Below, piece by piece: positions 1-7,996 of a stretch of DNA of 64,000 nt (position 1 is its first letter; each line of letters opens with the position of its first letter). The stretch spans positions 111,722 to 175,721 of the forward strand of contig UQQD01000002.1 of NCBI GenBank assembly GCA_900543095.1, given 5' to 3'. The notes beneath the pieces were generated by a model that did not search any database, was not told the origin of the DNA, and was given only the letters and a program-made list of their open reading frames with translations. A program made the translations under genes and the position numbers. Origin of the DNA: an uncultured Ruminococcus sp. (GTDB lineage: Bacteria; Bacillota; Clostridia; Oscillospirales; Acutalibacteraceae).

Positions 1-1498
1 GATAGTCCTCACGAATTGAGCGTGAAGATTCAAGCTTTAGTCTGTCGGGAGCGGAGAGTGCGTCCATACCTACAAGGTTTACAATCTCCTGCAACTCGCT
101 TTCGTCCTGAAGCAATGACATAAGTCTGCCCCTCAGCTCCATAAAGTCGGGAGCGGCATTTTCGGCAAACCAATCCTTTAGCTGATCGGTGTAGAGCGAA
201 TAGCTTGTCAGCCAGTTGATTGCAGGAAAATGACGTTTGTAAGCAAGGTTTGCGTCAAGTCCCCAGAAAACCTTAACGATTCTCAGCGTAGCCTGAGAAA
301 CAGGCTCGGAAATATCACCGCCCGGAGGCGAAACTGCGCCGATAACCGAAAGCGCACCTTCTGTGTCGTTGCTGCCGTTTACAATAACACGGCCTGCACG
401 TTCGTAAAACTGAGCGAGTCGGCTTCCGAGATAAGCCGGATAGCCTTCTTCGCCCGGCATTTCTTCAAGTCTGCCCGACATTTCACGCAGAGCCTCCGCC
501 CAGCGTGATGTTGAGTCTGCCATAAGCGCAACTGTGTAGCCCATATCACGGAAGTATTCTGCTATAGTGATTCCCGTATAAATTGACGCTTCACGAGCCG
601 CAACAGGCATATCGGAGGTGTTTGCGATAAGCACCGTGCGTTCCATAAGTGAATTGCCCGTTCTCGGATCCTTCAGTTCTGGGAATTCGTTGAGAACGTC
701 GGTCATTTCGTTTCCGCGTTCACCGCAGCCTATATATACTATAATATCCGCTGCCGCCCATTTTGCAAGCTGATGCTGAACGACCGTTTTGCCTGAACCG
801 AACGGTCCGGGAACAGCCGCAACACCGCCCTTTGCAAGAGGGAAAAGCGTGTCGATCGGTCTTTGACCTGTAGTGAGCAAAATATCGGGGGACAGTTTCT
901 TTTTGTACGGTCTGCCTACACGAACAGGCCATGTAGTAAACATTTTTATCTTTTTTTCGCCCTTGTCCGTGTCAAGAACAGCTACTGCTTCGTCGATAGT
1001 AAAGTCGCCCTCGCTTATATCTTTGACAGTACCGCTCATTTTGTCGGGTACCATAATTTTATGCAAAACAGCATGGGTTTCCTGCACCGTGCCGATTACG
1101 TCACCTGCAACTACCTTGTCGCCTGTCTTGACGGTCGGGGTGAAATGCCATTTTTTATTGTGGTCAAGCGACGGAACGTCAATACCTCTTTTGAGATTGG
1201 TTCCAGCTACCTTCATAATTTCGTTGAGAGGGCGCTGAATACCGTCATATATCGAGCCGATAAGTCCCGGACCAAGCTCAACCGAAAGCGGAGCGCCCGT
1301 TGATTCTACAGCTTCTCCCGGACCTAAGCCCGAGGTTTCTTCATAAACCTGAATAGAAGCCTTTTCACCGTGCATTTCGATGATTTCACCGATAAGACGC
1401 TGACTGCTGACACGCACAACGTCAAACATATTTGCGTCCCTCATACCGTCTGCAATAACAAGAGGGCCTGCGACCTTTGTGATTATACCTGATTTCAA
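1..1498 (-). CDS. atpA: V-type ATP synthase catalytic subunit A (3' part beyond window)
   Basis: Catalytic nucleotide-binding subunit of the peripheral V1 sector; it couples ATP hydrolysis or synthesis to rotation of the central stalk. The reading frame stays open from a TTG at 1498 to the window edge, giving about 499 of the roughly 590 residues usual for the family. TTG is chosen because GAGGTG lies just upstream and the product opens with the family start [12 protein letters not shown]. The Walker A loop GPFGSGKT is near residue 230 and GCGERGNEM follows. The last residues visible, SRSIREDY, are typical of the C-terminal third. It is the last visible gene of the minus-strand operon; subunits B and D would be expected beyond position 1. 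Identity is certain; only the missing end is unknown. Confidence 0.96.
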   Translation of the reverse strand, partial: MKSGIITKVAGPLVIADGMRDANMFDVVRVSSQRLIGEIIEMHGEKASIQVYEETSGLGPGEAVESTGAPLSVELGPGLIGSIYDGIQRPLNEIMKVAGTNLKRGIDVPSLDHNKKWHFTPTVKTGDKVVAGDVIGTVQETHAVLHKIMVPDKMSGTVKDISEGDFTIDEAVAVLDTDKGEKKIKMFTTWPVRVGRPYKKKLSPDILLTTGQRPIDTLFPLAKGGVAAVPGPFGSGKTVVQHQLAKWAAADIIVYIGCGERGNEMTDVLNEFPELKDPRTGNSLMERTVLIANTSDMPVAAREASIYTGITIAEYFRDMGYTVALMADSTSRWAEALREMSGRLEEMPGEEGYPAYLGSRLAQFYERAGRVIVNGSNDTEGALSVIGAVSPPGGDISEPVSQATLRIVKVFWGLDANLAYKRHFPAINWLTSYSLYTDQLKDWFAENAAPDFMELRGRLMSLLQDESELQEIVNLVGMDALSAPDRLKLESSRSIREDY

Positions 1499-1508
1499 AT
1501 TATACACC

Positions 1509-1841
1509 TCAATCGTTGAAGATTATGTCTGAGCCAACCGCCTTTTCGACAAATGACGAAAGGCGGGACGTGCCGACATTCGTGTTGCCCTTTACGCCCG
1601 GAATGGGGATAACGGCAGGAGTCAGCCTGTTTTCATATCGGCTGCGTTCCTTTTCAACCAAGTTGAAAATTTCTTCGGTAAGATAAATAACAGCATAGTT
1701 GTCGCTGTCGGCAATTTTTCTGAACATATGCGGAGCGTCGTCAAAGCTGTCGCACGGAAAAATGTCAAGACCGATAGCGCAAAAGCCTTTTATGCTTTCC
1801 GAGTCGCCGATTACGGCAATGTTTTTAGCCATAAATCTCAC
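1509..1841 (-). CDS. atpF: V-type ATP synthase subunit F
   Basis: Small central-stalk subunit that binds subunit D and links the catalytic head to the rotor. The 107-110 residue product has the usual length and the family opening [10 protein letters not shown] followed by a Rossmann-like fold. Two starts are possible: GTG at 1841, giving MRFMAKN, or the inner ATG at 1832, giving the family-typical MAKN. An AGAAAGG sits upstream of both; the ATG is preferred by comparison with the family. The start overlaps the 3' end of subunit C, so translation is probably coupled. Subunit A follows 10 bases downstream. Confidence 0.93.
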   Translation of the reverse strand: MRFMAKNIAVIGDSESIKGFCAIGLDIFPCDSFDDAPHMFRKIADSDNYAVIYLTEEIFNLVEKERSRYENRLTPAVIPIPGVKGNTNVGTSRLSSFVEKAVGSDIIFND

Positions 1842-2793
1842 GCAGCCTTTCTCTTATGATTTCCGTGTCGGTGTTTGTTCTTATTCCGCTTGAAATAATG
1901 TGAATCACCGATATTTCGGCTTTGTTGCCGAGGAAAAATCCAATCAGCGGTTCAGCACCCTCGCTTTTGCGTTTACAGCTTTCTTTTGCCATAATAATTA
2001 GCTTGTTGTCCGTAAATTTTTCAAACGCCGAGGGTGAACGCCTGTATTCCTCCATTGCACTGCCGCAGTCGTATTCGCTGAGCTTTGACAAAAGGTCAAT
2101 CAGATATTCACTGCCCTTTAATGCGGCGGCAATGATTTCCTCCTTTTTAAATCCGTCAACCTCAACCAGCGATTTTTGAAGAAAATCTTTGGTCGTGCCT
2201 GTTCTTGCACACCTTAATGCAATTTTTATATTGCTGTAAAATATAAACGTTTCAAAATACTTTTTCAAAAACCTTGAATAGCCTGCCGAAAGCACAAGCA
2301 TTCGCTTCATAGCGGCGGCGTCTAAAACTGCGTCGCACGCACGGGCGTCCGAGGTGTGTGCAAGCTCCTGATACGCCTTGTCTGCCGCGTCGGAAAGCCA
2401 GTCGGGAAACTGCGAAAAGTTTCGGTGCTTTACAGCCTCCTTTATCACGTCAAAATCAATCGTGTTAGGAGAAACAAGCAGGCTTTCGTAATCTCTGCCT
2501 GCCATAGTGCCTTTCAGCACCGCCTTTAGGTTATGAACGTCGTTTTGAATAATAAACGGAGCAAATATGTTAAAGTCGGGAGCAATCTCCTTTAAATATC
2601 TCCAGAGTTTATTTGTGTGATCCTCTATGATCTCGTCAACGCTGTCACCGTCACCGAATCCCTTGTCCGCCAAAAATCTGCAAAGCTGTTCAGTGGTTTT
2701 GCAGGCGAGCATCTGTTCAACGTCCGTGTTTGTAAAAAGGTACTTTTCCTTTGCGCTGACAGAGCCTATGGAAAATTCATATGATAATGCCAT
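1825..2793 (-). CDS. atpC: V-type ATP synthase subunit C
   Basis: Socket subunit (family AC39/d) that sits on the membrane rotor ring and receives the central stalk. The 322-residue protein is almost entirely helical, as expected, with the family opening LSYEFSIGSVSAKEKYLFTN and repeated three-helix units. It lies between subunits E and F in the canonical order and overlaps subunit F by a few bases. Nothing in the sequence looks degenerate. The symbol should not be confused with the F-type atpC at 62,944, which belongs to another organism. Confidence 0.92.
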   Translation of the reverse strand: MALSYEFSIGSVSAKEKYLFTNTDVEQMLACKTTEQLCRFLADKGFGDGDSVDEIIEDHTNKLWRYLKEIAPDFNIFAPFIIQNDVHNLKAVLKGTMAGRDYESLLVSPNTIDFDVIKEAVKHRNFSQFPDWLSDAADKAYQELAHTSDARACDAVLDAAAMKRMLVLSAGYSRFLKKYFETFIFYSNIKIALRCARTGTTKDFLQKSLVEVDGFKKEEIIAAALKGSEYLIDLLSKLSEYDCGSAMEEYRRSPSAFEKFTDNKLIIMAKESCKRKSEGAEPLIGFFLGNKAEISVIHIISSGIRTNTDTEIIRERLREIYG

Positions 2794-2802
2794 TAAATCC
2801 TC

Positions 2803-3384
2803 CTACTCTGCAAAAAGCTCACGGTTAATAAGATCCTCAAGCCTGTCACGGTTTGCGGCAATCATAGCCGCAAAGTCCATATTTTCTTCTATGTCGCCGC
2901 ATTTAAGTATAAATCCGCCGCATATGTCGGCTGTTTTATCACTTATTACTGCGGTAAGTCCTGCGTCTTTAAGCCTTTGCCCAAAGTCGCGGGGGAGTCT
3001 TTTTTTATCTCTTGCGTTTAAAAGTATTTCGCCTTGCCTGCCCGAAAGCTTTTTTGCTAAAGAATATATAACTTCAAAGTATTCTCTGTCGTCAAGTCCG
3101 ACAAGATATTCTTTTATTGCGTCAACGGTAAAATCAATTTCCTGTCTGCGCTTTTTGAGCAGAGCGTTTCTTATTTCAAGCTGTGCACGGCTTTTTGACG
3201 AAGCGTTTATCTGCTCGACCTTAAGCTTGGCTTTTTCGTCTGTTTCAGCGGTCAGCCTGTCGGCTTCTGCTTTTGCGTCGTTCAATATTTTATCGCAAAC
3301 AGCCTGAGATTGTGATTCTGTCAATCTTATGCTTTCGTCGCAGTCTGATTTGATGCGGTTTAAAATTTTATCGCCGCCGTTCAT
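2803..3384 (-). CDS. atpE: V-type ATP synthase subunit E
   Basis: Peripheral-stalk subunit that holds the catalytic head still against the membrane stator. At 193 residues it has a long charged N-terminal helix (about residues 1-85, rich in A, K, E, D and R, coiled-coil-like) and a C-terminal globular domain with the family glycine segment ICGGFILKCGDIEENMDF. It should pair with the helical subunit encoded at 5,913-6,224. It starts 37 bases after the stop of subunit K and ends 10 bases before subunit C. Confidence 0.92.
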   Translation of the reverse strand: MNGGDKILNRIKSDCDESIRLTESQSQAVCDKILNDAKAEADRLTAETDEKAKLKVEQINASSKSRAQLEIRNALLKKRRQEIDFTVDAIKEYLVGLDDREYFEVIYSLAKKLSGRQGEILLNARDKKRLPRDFGQRLKDAGLTAVISDKTADICGGFILKCGDIEENMDFAAMIAANRDRLEDLINRELFAE

Positions 3385-3420
3385 ACAGCCCCCACCTTTC
3401 CTTGATTTATGAAATTAGCT

Positions 3421-3894
3421 TTAAATGTTGAGCGATGCAACCGAAATAACAACAAGAAGCGAAATGATAAATGAAAGAAGGGCATATATTTCAACGAGTG
3501 TAACCGATACCATAGCTTTTGAGAAGTTACTGTCGTCCTTTGCGCTGATAGCAATACCCGAAACAGCAGCCTTGCCCTGAGCAAAAGCCGAGAACATACC
3601 GCCGAATCCTATGGCAAGAGAGGCGCCGAGATAAGCAAAGCCCTGACCGAATGTCGGAACAGCACCGCCCAAAACGCCGCATTTTACAAGAATAAGGAAG
3701 CTTACGATGAATCCGTAAAGTCCCTGAGTACCCGGAAGAAGTGTCAGCACGAGCATTTTACCGAATTTAGATGAATCTTCGGCCAAAACGCCCATAGCTG
3801 CCTGAGCGGCGCCGCCAACGCCCCTTGCCGAGCCTATGCCTGAAAAAATAGTTGCAATAGCAGCACCTAAGATTGAAAGAAACATACCGTCCAT
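3421..3894 (-). CDS. atpK: V-type ATP synthase proteolipid subunit K, probably sodium-binding
   Basis: Membrane rotor-ring proteolipid of 157 residues made of two tandem helical hairpins (repeat halves about 1-75 and 80-157). The second hairpin carries the ion-binding glutamate E135 in LVEIYALLSF. Residues that bind sodium in the Enterococcus hirae ring (Leu, Thr, Gln in LLPGTQG, Gln in AQGK, and Glu) are all present here as L53, T56, Q57, Q106 and E135. This supports a sodium-translocating enzyme, by comparison only. It starts 2 bases after the stop of subunit I. Confidence 0.94.
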   Translation of the reverse strand: MDGMFLSILGAAIATIFSGIGSARGVGGAAQAAMGVLAEDSSKFGKMLVLTLLPGTQGLYGFIVSFLILVKCGVLGGAVPTFGQGFAYLGASLAIGFGGMFSAFAQGKAAVSGIAISAKDDSNFSKAMVSVTLVEIYALLSFIISLLVVISVASLNI

Positions 3895-3896
3895 AA

Positions 3897-5879
3897 TTAT
3901 TTGTCCTCCTGAATTTTAATATATTTGCTGTTCAGTGAAAACGGCTCGAATTCCTTGCCGCCGCCTTCATAGAACTTGCTGAACATTTCAACGTACTGCA
4001 GTCTCATTGTATGAACATATGAGCCCAGTGCGTTAAGACCGATGTTAATTGCGTGGCCTGCAATCATAATGATTATCATACATATGCAGCCGAAAACATT
4101 CCTGCCGAACATTGACGACAGCATATTAAACACCTGAGCCATAACTCCCGTTGTAAGTCCGAGAGCAAGAAGTCTTGAGTAGCTCAGCAGGTCGCTTATA
4201 TATCCGGTTATGTCATACAGCGAAACAAGTCCGCCGATAACCTTGCCGAAAATACCTTTTTTGTTTCTGCCCTGAGTCAACACAAGTCCGACTGCACAGG
4301 CAACGGCGATAACTGCACCGACATACATAACGGCTTGCGAAGTAAATGCTCCGACAGCCAGAACCGCTATGCCGATAAGCAAAAGCATCCAAAATCCCGT
4401 GTCGAAAAACGCTCCTCCGTAATCCTTTTGTTTAAGACAAACATAGAATTTACAGCCCATTCCCACAAGAATGTGGATAAGTCCCAGCGCAATGGAAAGC
4501 GCCATAACCGTGAGGGCGTCCTTTTGCGGGTCGAGAGTCGGCCACGGAATAATATCCGCCATTGTTATTGACGCCCCCGAAAAATAATTGTAGATGACAG
4601 CAGGTGCGTCGCCGAAAAAGCTTCCGAATATAAGCCCCCAAATAAAGGTTGAAATACCGCAGTATTCAAAAAGCTTTAGGGTATCTTTCATTTTTTGGTC
4701 GGGCTTGAATTTTTTGATAATCACAGCCGTCGCTATTGTCATAAGCAAGCCGTAGCCTGCGTCCGAAAACATCATTCCGAAGAAAAAGTAAAAGAAAAAT
4801 GCCAAAACGGGCGTTGGGTCAATGTCCTCGTGCGACGGCGGAGCATACATAAGCAGAATGTTTTGTGCCGGGCGTGCAAAAGCGTTGTTTTTAAGCTTTA
4901 CGGGAGCGTCGTCGCCTGCGTCCGAAAATTCAACACAACAGGTCGCAACCCTTGTGCAAAGCTCTTCAAGCTTTACGCAGTCCTCTTCGGGAACATATCC
5001 CGTAAGAACAAAAACGTGTCTTGACTGATCCAGTGAATTAATTACGTTGTATTTGTCCGTCCGTATTTTAAAATAGTCCTGGGTAGCCCTGATGTCGTTT
5101 CGCCTGTCGGCATATGAGATTATCTCCTGCTTTGCCTTTTCGGAGCTTTGTTTAAGCTGTTCGCTTTTATCTCTGAGCCGCTGAGCCTTGATTTTCGGCG
5201 TGTGACTTGTCGGATTCATCGGCCTTGCAAATCCAAGCCCTCTGAGCACATTCTCGGCTTCGCCCTTTTGTGAAAGCGGTACAAGCACTGCAACGCAGGT
5301 CATAGAGGGTGAGGAATACTCAATCTCAAATTCAAATTCGAGCTTTGGTGATTTCTCGGCAATCGTTTCGGCAAGCAGCTTGTCCGAATACTCCTGCGGC
5401 AGGCTTCCGATGAATACAGCCGTGGTTTTGGTGTCGCCCGAATTAAGCGGAATATCGAGTCCCTGCCAGGGTTCAAGCTGAGCAAGAGCTGTTTTAATTC
5501 GTGCCTGTTCGGCTGAATTGTCAACAATCTGTTTGTTCAGCTCGGATATTCTTGAGCAAACGCCGATGACTTCATGAGAATTATCTGCAATCACACCAAG
5601 CTCATCGGGGTCGATCTGACGTCTGCCCGAAAATGATGATAAAAGACTTTTCTTTTCTTTAGTATTTTGGTCAAGTATTTTCAAAGCTTGCTCCGTTAGT
5701 GTTACATTCTTTTCAAATACCTGCATCTGAGAGGTCATATCCACTCTTGAAAAGCCTTTTGCTGTTTTGTCGGCCTTTTTGACCTGAACAAGCGCATAAT
5801 CCTGCAAATGTTCAAGCAAGCGTTTTCTGTCCTCCCTGAGGGCAATGATCCTCACGGTTTTCATTTTAAGTTTTGCCAA
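3897..5879 (-). CDS. atpI: V-type ATP synthase membrane stator subunit I
   Basis: The a-type stator subunit that forms the ion half-channels next to the K ring. The first 340 or so residues are soluble and helical, with coiled-coil stretches that contact the peripheral stalk. From about residue 350 there are seven to eight membrane segments, beginning with the family motif FFGMMFSDAGYG. The length of 660 residues is normal. It follows the small coiled-coil subunit by 33 bases and abuts subunit K, so the genes are surely one transcript. Confidence 0.95.
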   Translation of the reverse strand: MAKLKMKTVRIIALREDRKRLLEHLQDYALVQVKKADKTAKGFSRVDMTSQMQVFEKNVTLTEQALKILDQNTKEKKSLLSSFSGRRQIDPDELGVIADNSHEVIGVCSRISELNKQIVDNSAEQARIKTALAQLEPWQGLDIPLNSGDTKTTAVFIGSLPQEYSDKLLAETIAEKSPKLEFEFEIEYSSPSMTCVAVLVPLSQKGEAENVLRGLGFARPMNPTSHTPKIKAQRLRDKSEQLKQSSEKAKQEIISYADRRNDIRATQDYFKIRTDKYNVINSLDQSRHVFVLTGYVPEEDCVKLEELCTRVATCCVEFSDAGDDAPVKLKNNAFARPAQNILLMYAPPSHEDIDPTPVLAFFFYFFFGMMFSDAGYGLLMTIATAVIIKKFKPDQKMKDTLKLFEYCGISTFIWGLIFGSFFGDAPAVIYNYFSGASITMADIIPWPTLDPQKDALTVMALSIALGLIHILVGMGCKFYVCLKQKDYGGAFFDTGFWMLLLIGIAVLAVGAFTSQAVMYVGAVIAVACAVGLVLTQGRNKKGIFGKVIGGLVSLYDITGYISDLLSYSRLLALGLTTGVMAQVFNMLSSMFGRNVFGCICMIIIMIAGHAINIGLNALGSYVHTMRLQYVEMFSKFYEGGGKEFEPFSLNSKYIKIQEDK

Positions 5880-5912
5880 TTTAGTATCACCACACTTTTA
5901 TGCTTTTGCCAT

Positions 5913-6224
5913 TCAGTCAAACAAAAGACCGACGGCGTTTTTGATAACCTTTGTGCGATTTCTTTCTGCGGTTTCGGCAATGACTGCACATTTCAGTTCG
6001 GCGTCCGCTTTAGCCTTTTTCAGCTCGTCATCGCCGTTAAGCCTTGCCTTCTCAAATTGAGCTTCGGCTTTGACTTTAGCGTTTTTTTCTGTTTCCGCAA
6101 TCAAAGTTTGAGCGTCTTTGCGTGCTTTTTCTTCCGCCTGAGCCGCTTTTTCCTTTGCCGCACTTTCACGGGCTTTACATTCTTCTTCGGCGGCAAAAAC
6201 AGCGTCTAACATATCCCTTGCCAT
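5913..6224 (-). CDS. V-type ATP synthase subunit G/H (peripheral-stalk helix)
   Basis: A 103-residue, almost purely helical, strongly charged protein (long runs of A, K and E with heptad spacing), the expected partner of subunit E in the peripheral stalk. The family is poorly conserved in sequence, so the call rests on length, coiled-coil composition and position as first gene of the operon just before subunit I. The start ATG is preceded by AAAGGAGAACGC, a good ribosome binding site. A sigma-A-like promoter lies about 75-100 bases upstream. Confidence 0.82.
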   Translation of the reverse strand: MARDMLDAVFAAEEECKARESAAKEKAAQAEEKARKDAQTLIAETEKNAKVKAEAQFEKARLNGDDELKKAKADAELKCAVIAETAERNRTKVIKNAVGLLFD

Positions 6225-6297
6225 AGCGTTCTCCTTTAAAATAAATAAAATGCAGGGTAAAAACCGATTTTATATATGCCTTGCATTTACAATTAAC

Positions 6298-6327
6298 AAT
6301 ATAACATATTTTGCTGTATAAAGTCAA
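6298..6327 (-). promoter_or_regulatory. Predicted promoter of the V-type ATPase operon
   Basis: On the minus strand TTGACT (6322-6327) and TATATT (6298-6303) are separated by 18 bases and point into the operon whose first start codon is at 6224. This is inferred from consensus match only. Confidence 0.5.
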
Positions 6328-6474
6328 TAAAAATCACTTAATGTTTTTGGACAAATAAAATAAAATGCCCATATTTTTTGCAATATTTTTGATTTGCACA
6401 AGTACATTTCTGCGGTTTTGTTTATAATCCGACGTAAGTTTTGCTCTGATTTAAAAATTCCGTATAAAACGGCA

Positions 6475-6503
6475 TTGACAAAGTCAGAATACAGATATAA
6501 AAT
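6475..6503 (+). promoter_or_regulatory. Predicted sigma-A promoter of the YbaK-type deacylase gene
   Basis: TTGACA (6475-6480), 17 bases, then TAAAAT (6498-6503). It lies about 18 bases before the start codon at 6521, so the leader would be very short, with GGGTGAT as ribosome binding site. Confidence 0.55.
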
Positions 6504-6520
6504 CCTTTTGGGTGATATAA

Positions 6521-6997
6521 ATGTCTGAATTTAAAACTAACGTAATGAGAATTCTTGATAAAGCAGGGGTTGAGTATATTTCACATAAGTACCCGCACGG
6601 CAAAGAGGCCGTTGACGGCGTGAGCGTAGCTGATTTGCTCGGTCAAAATCCCGACTGCGTTTTTAAAACTTTGGTAACCAAAGGCTCGGGCGGCTATTAT
6701 GTGTTTGTCGTTCCTGTTGCTCAGGAGCTTGACCTCAAAAAATGCGCTAAAAGCGTCAATGAAAAGTCAGTTGAAATGATACACGTCAAGGATATTAATA
6801 AGATAACCGGATATGTTCGCGGCGGCTGTTCTCCTATAGGAATGAAAAAGCAGTTCAAAACTGTTTATCATATTACGGCTCTTGAAATACCGAGGATAAT
6901 AGTAAGCGCAGGAAAGATAGGCTATCAGATTGACCTTAAACCTCAGGATCTTATTGCAATTACAAACGGTCAGTATGCCGATATTATCAAAGATTAA
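6521..6997 (+). CDS. ybaK: YbaK/EbsC-type aminoacyl-tRNA deacylase (Cys-tRNA(Pro) editing)
   Basis: Editing enzyme that hydrolyses cysteine wrongly attached to tRNA-Pro (and similar mischarged tRNAs). The 158-residue length fits the family. Visible family motifs are VFKTLV with the conserved lysine near residue 49, and GYVRGGCSPIGMKK near residues 104-117. It is a single-gene unit between the divergent V-ATPase operon and the tetR gene. The start ATG has a modest GGGTGAT upstream. The fine substrate (Cys-tRNA-Pro or others) cannot be read from sequence. Confidence 0.9.
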   Translation: MSEFKTNVMRILDKAGVEYISHKYPHGKEAVDGVSVADLLGQNPDCVFKTLVTKGSGGYYVFVVPVAQELDLKKCAKSVNEKSVEMIHVKDINKITGYVRGGCSPIGMKKQFKTVYHITALEIPRIIVSAGKIGYQIDLKPQDLIAITNGQYADIIKD

Positions 6998-7057
6998 GCA
7001 TTATAGTATTATATACAATAAATATTTTGATATTAACAAAAATAGGAATTGTACACA

Positions 7058-7086
7058 TTGACACCTTTTTTGCAACATGATATAAT
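7058..7086 (+). promoter_or_regulatory. Near-ideal sigma-A promoter of the tetR/RND genes
   Basis: Perfect TTGACA (7058-7063), a 17-base spacer and perfect TATAAT (7081-7086). Such full consensus boxes are rare outside repressed promoters, which agrees with the operator-like palindrome that follows at once. Confidence 0.8.
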
Positions 7087-7087
7087 T

Positions 7088-7102
7088 ATGACAATATGTC
7101 AT
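7088..7102. promoter_or_regulatory. Probable TetR operator (15-bp palindrome)
   Basis: ATGACAATATGTCAT is a perfect inverted repeat (ATGACA / TGTCAT around ATA). It begins 2 bases after the -10 box and so covers the expected transcription start. TetR-family regulators usually bind such palindromes at their own promoter; autorepression is inferred. Confidence 0.65.
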
Positions 7103-7127
7103 AATGCATTGCAAAGGAGGTGTTTTT

Positions 7128-7745
7128 GTGATAAAAAAGACTTTCTACAACCTGCCTGAAGAAAAGCGGCAGAGGATAATTAAAGCAATAGTTGATGAAT
7201 TTTCAAGCTCATCAACCGATAAGGTGAGCATAAACCGCATAGTAAAGTCGGCAAAAATTTCACGGGGCAGTTTTTATCAATACTTTGACGATAAGGTCGA
7301 CTTGGTAGAGGTGCTGACAAAATCCTTTATAGATTTGTCTATCGAGGGAGCAAACAAAGCTCTTGCAATTTCAAACGGCGATATTTTCTATACATATGAA
7401 AAGCTGTTTGAAATTATCACAAATTTTGCCGAGGACAAAACGCAAAAGGTATTGCTTAAAAATTTGCTCAGAAGTCTCAGGGCAAACGACGATTTGATTT
7501 CTGATTATCTTTTAAACCGATTTAACGGCTTTGAAGAGCTTAACAAAATTTCAAAGCAGTACAGCACGGAAAATCTGAGGTTTAAATCCTCCGAGGACGT
7601 GGAATATCTTTCTCAGATACTTACCCAGCTTCTTAAAAACGCAATATTTAATTACTTTGTCACAGACATTGATTATATTACGGTCAGAAAGACCTTTTTG
7701 CGTAAGCTTGAAATAATAAAATCAGGTGCGGAAATCAATCTATAA
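7128..7745 (+). CDS. TetR/AcrR-family transcriptional regulator
   Basis: DNA-binding regulator that likely controls itself and the RND exporter gene starting 251 bases downstream on the same strand. The start is set at GTG 7128 because AAAGGAGG (7113-7120) lies at ideal distance; an ATG at 7104 in the same frame has no such site. The N-terminal 60 residues hold the TetR helix-turn-helix (KVSINRIVKSAKISRGSFYQYF), and the remainder is an all-helical ligand domain too divergent to name. The product has 205 residues, the normal size. The palindrome in its promoter is the obvious binding site. Confidence 0.88.
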   Translation: MIKKTFYNLPEEKRQRIIKAIVDEFSSSSTDKVSINRIVKSAKISRGSFYQYFDDKVDLVEVLTKSFIDLSIEGANKALAISNGDIFYTYEKLFEIITNFAEDKTQKVLLKNLLRSLRANDDLISDYLLNRFNGFEELNKISKQYSTENLRFKSSEDVEYLSQILTQLLKNAIFNYFVTDIDYITVRKTFLRKLEIIKSGAEINL

Positions 7746-7860
7746 ACTCAACCGTTTATCTTAAATAATCAACCGTTTATTTAATTTTGCTTTAAATTAA
7801 AACTAATAGTTATATAATCTGAGCGGAAACGGTTACACGCCTATAATGCGCACCGTTTCG

Positions 7861-7982
7861 GAATTTCATCGGGAATTATATTCTCCCGATTAACCACTGA
7901 GGGGCTAAAGCTCATTTGTACAGCTTGCAATCTGTCGCAAGCTTTGCTTCCTGCGAACAAAGCACTGCTCAAATTTAAATTC
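7861..7982 (+). repeat. Structured dispersed repeat, copy A (upstream of the RND gene)
   Basis: About 120 bases that align with 44,400-44,510 (copy C) and in part with 12,070-12,126 (copy B). It can fold into three hairpins: TCGGGA/TCCCGA (7869-7874 with 7884-7889), GCTTGC/GCAAGC (7923-7928 with 7937-7942), and GCTTTG plus TTC with GAACAAAGC (7941-7963, loop CTGC, one bulge). The paired bases differ between copies but stay paired. It is the 5' leader of the RND gene and ends at that gene's AAGGAG. An 8-bp stem GAAACGGT/ACCGTTTC (about 7827-7859) precedes it. Confidence 0.6.
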
Positions 7983-7996
7983 CCAAGGAGAAATAT

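Noticed and set aside
2627..3307. Long plus-strand frame of 226 codons across the V-ATPase C/E genes
   Set aside because: It is antisense to two conserved subunits, has serine-rich shadow composition and no ribosome binding site.
1..6224. V-type and F-type ATPases in one genome as a dual system
   Set aside because: The F-type genes lie only on the Campylobacter-like side of the join, so they say nothing about the clostridial host.
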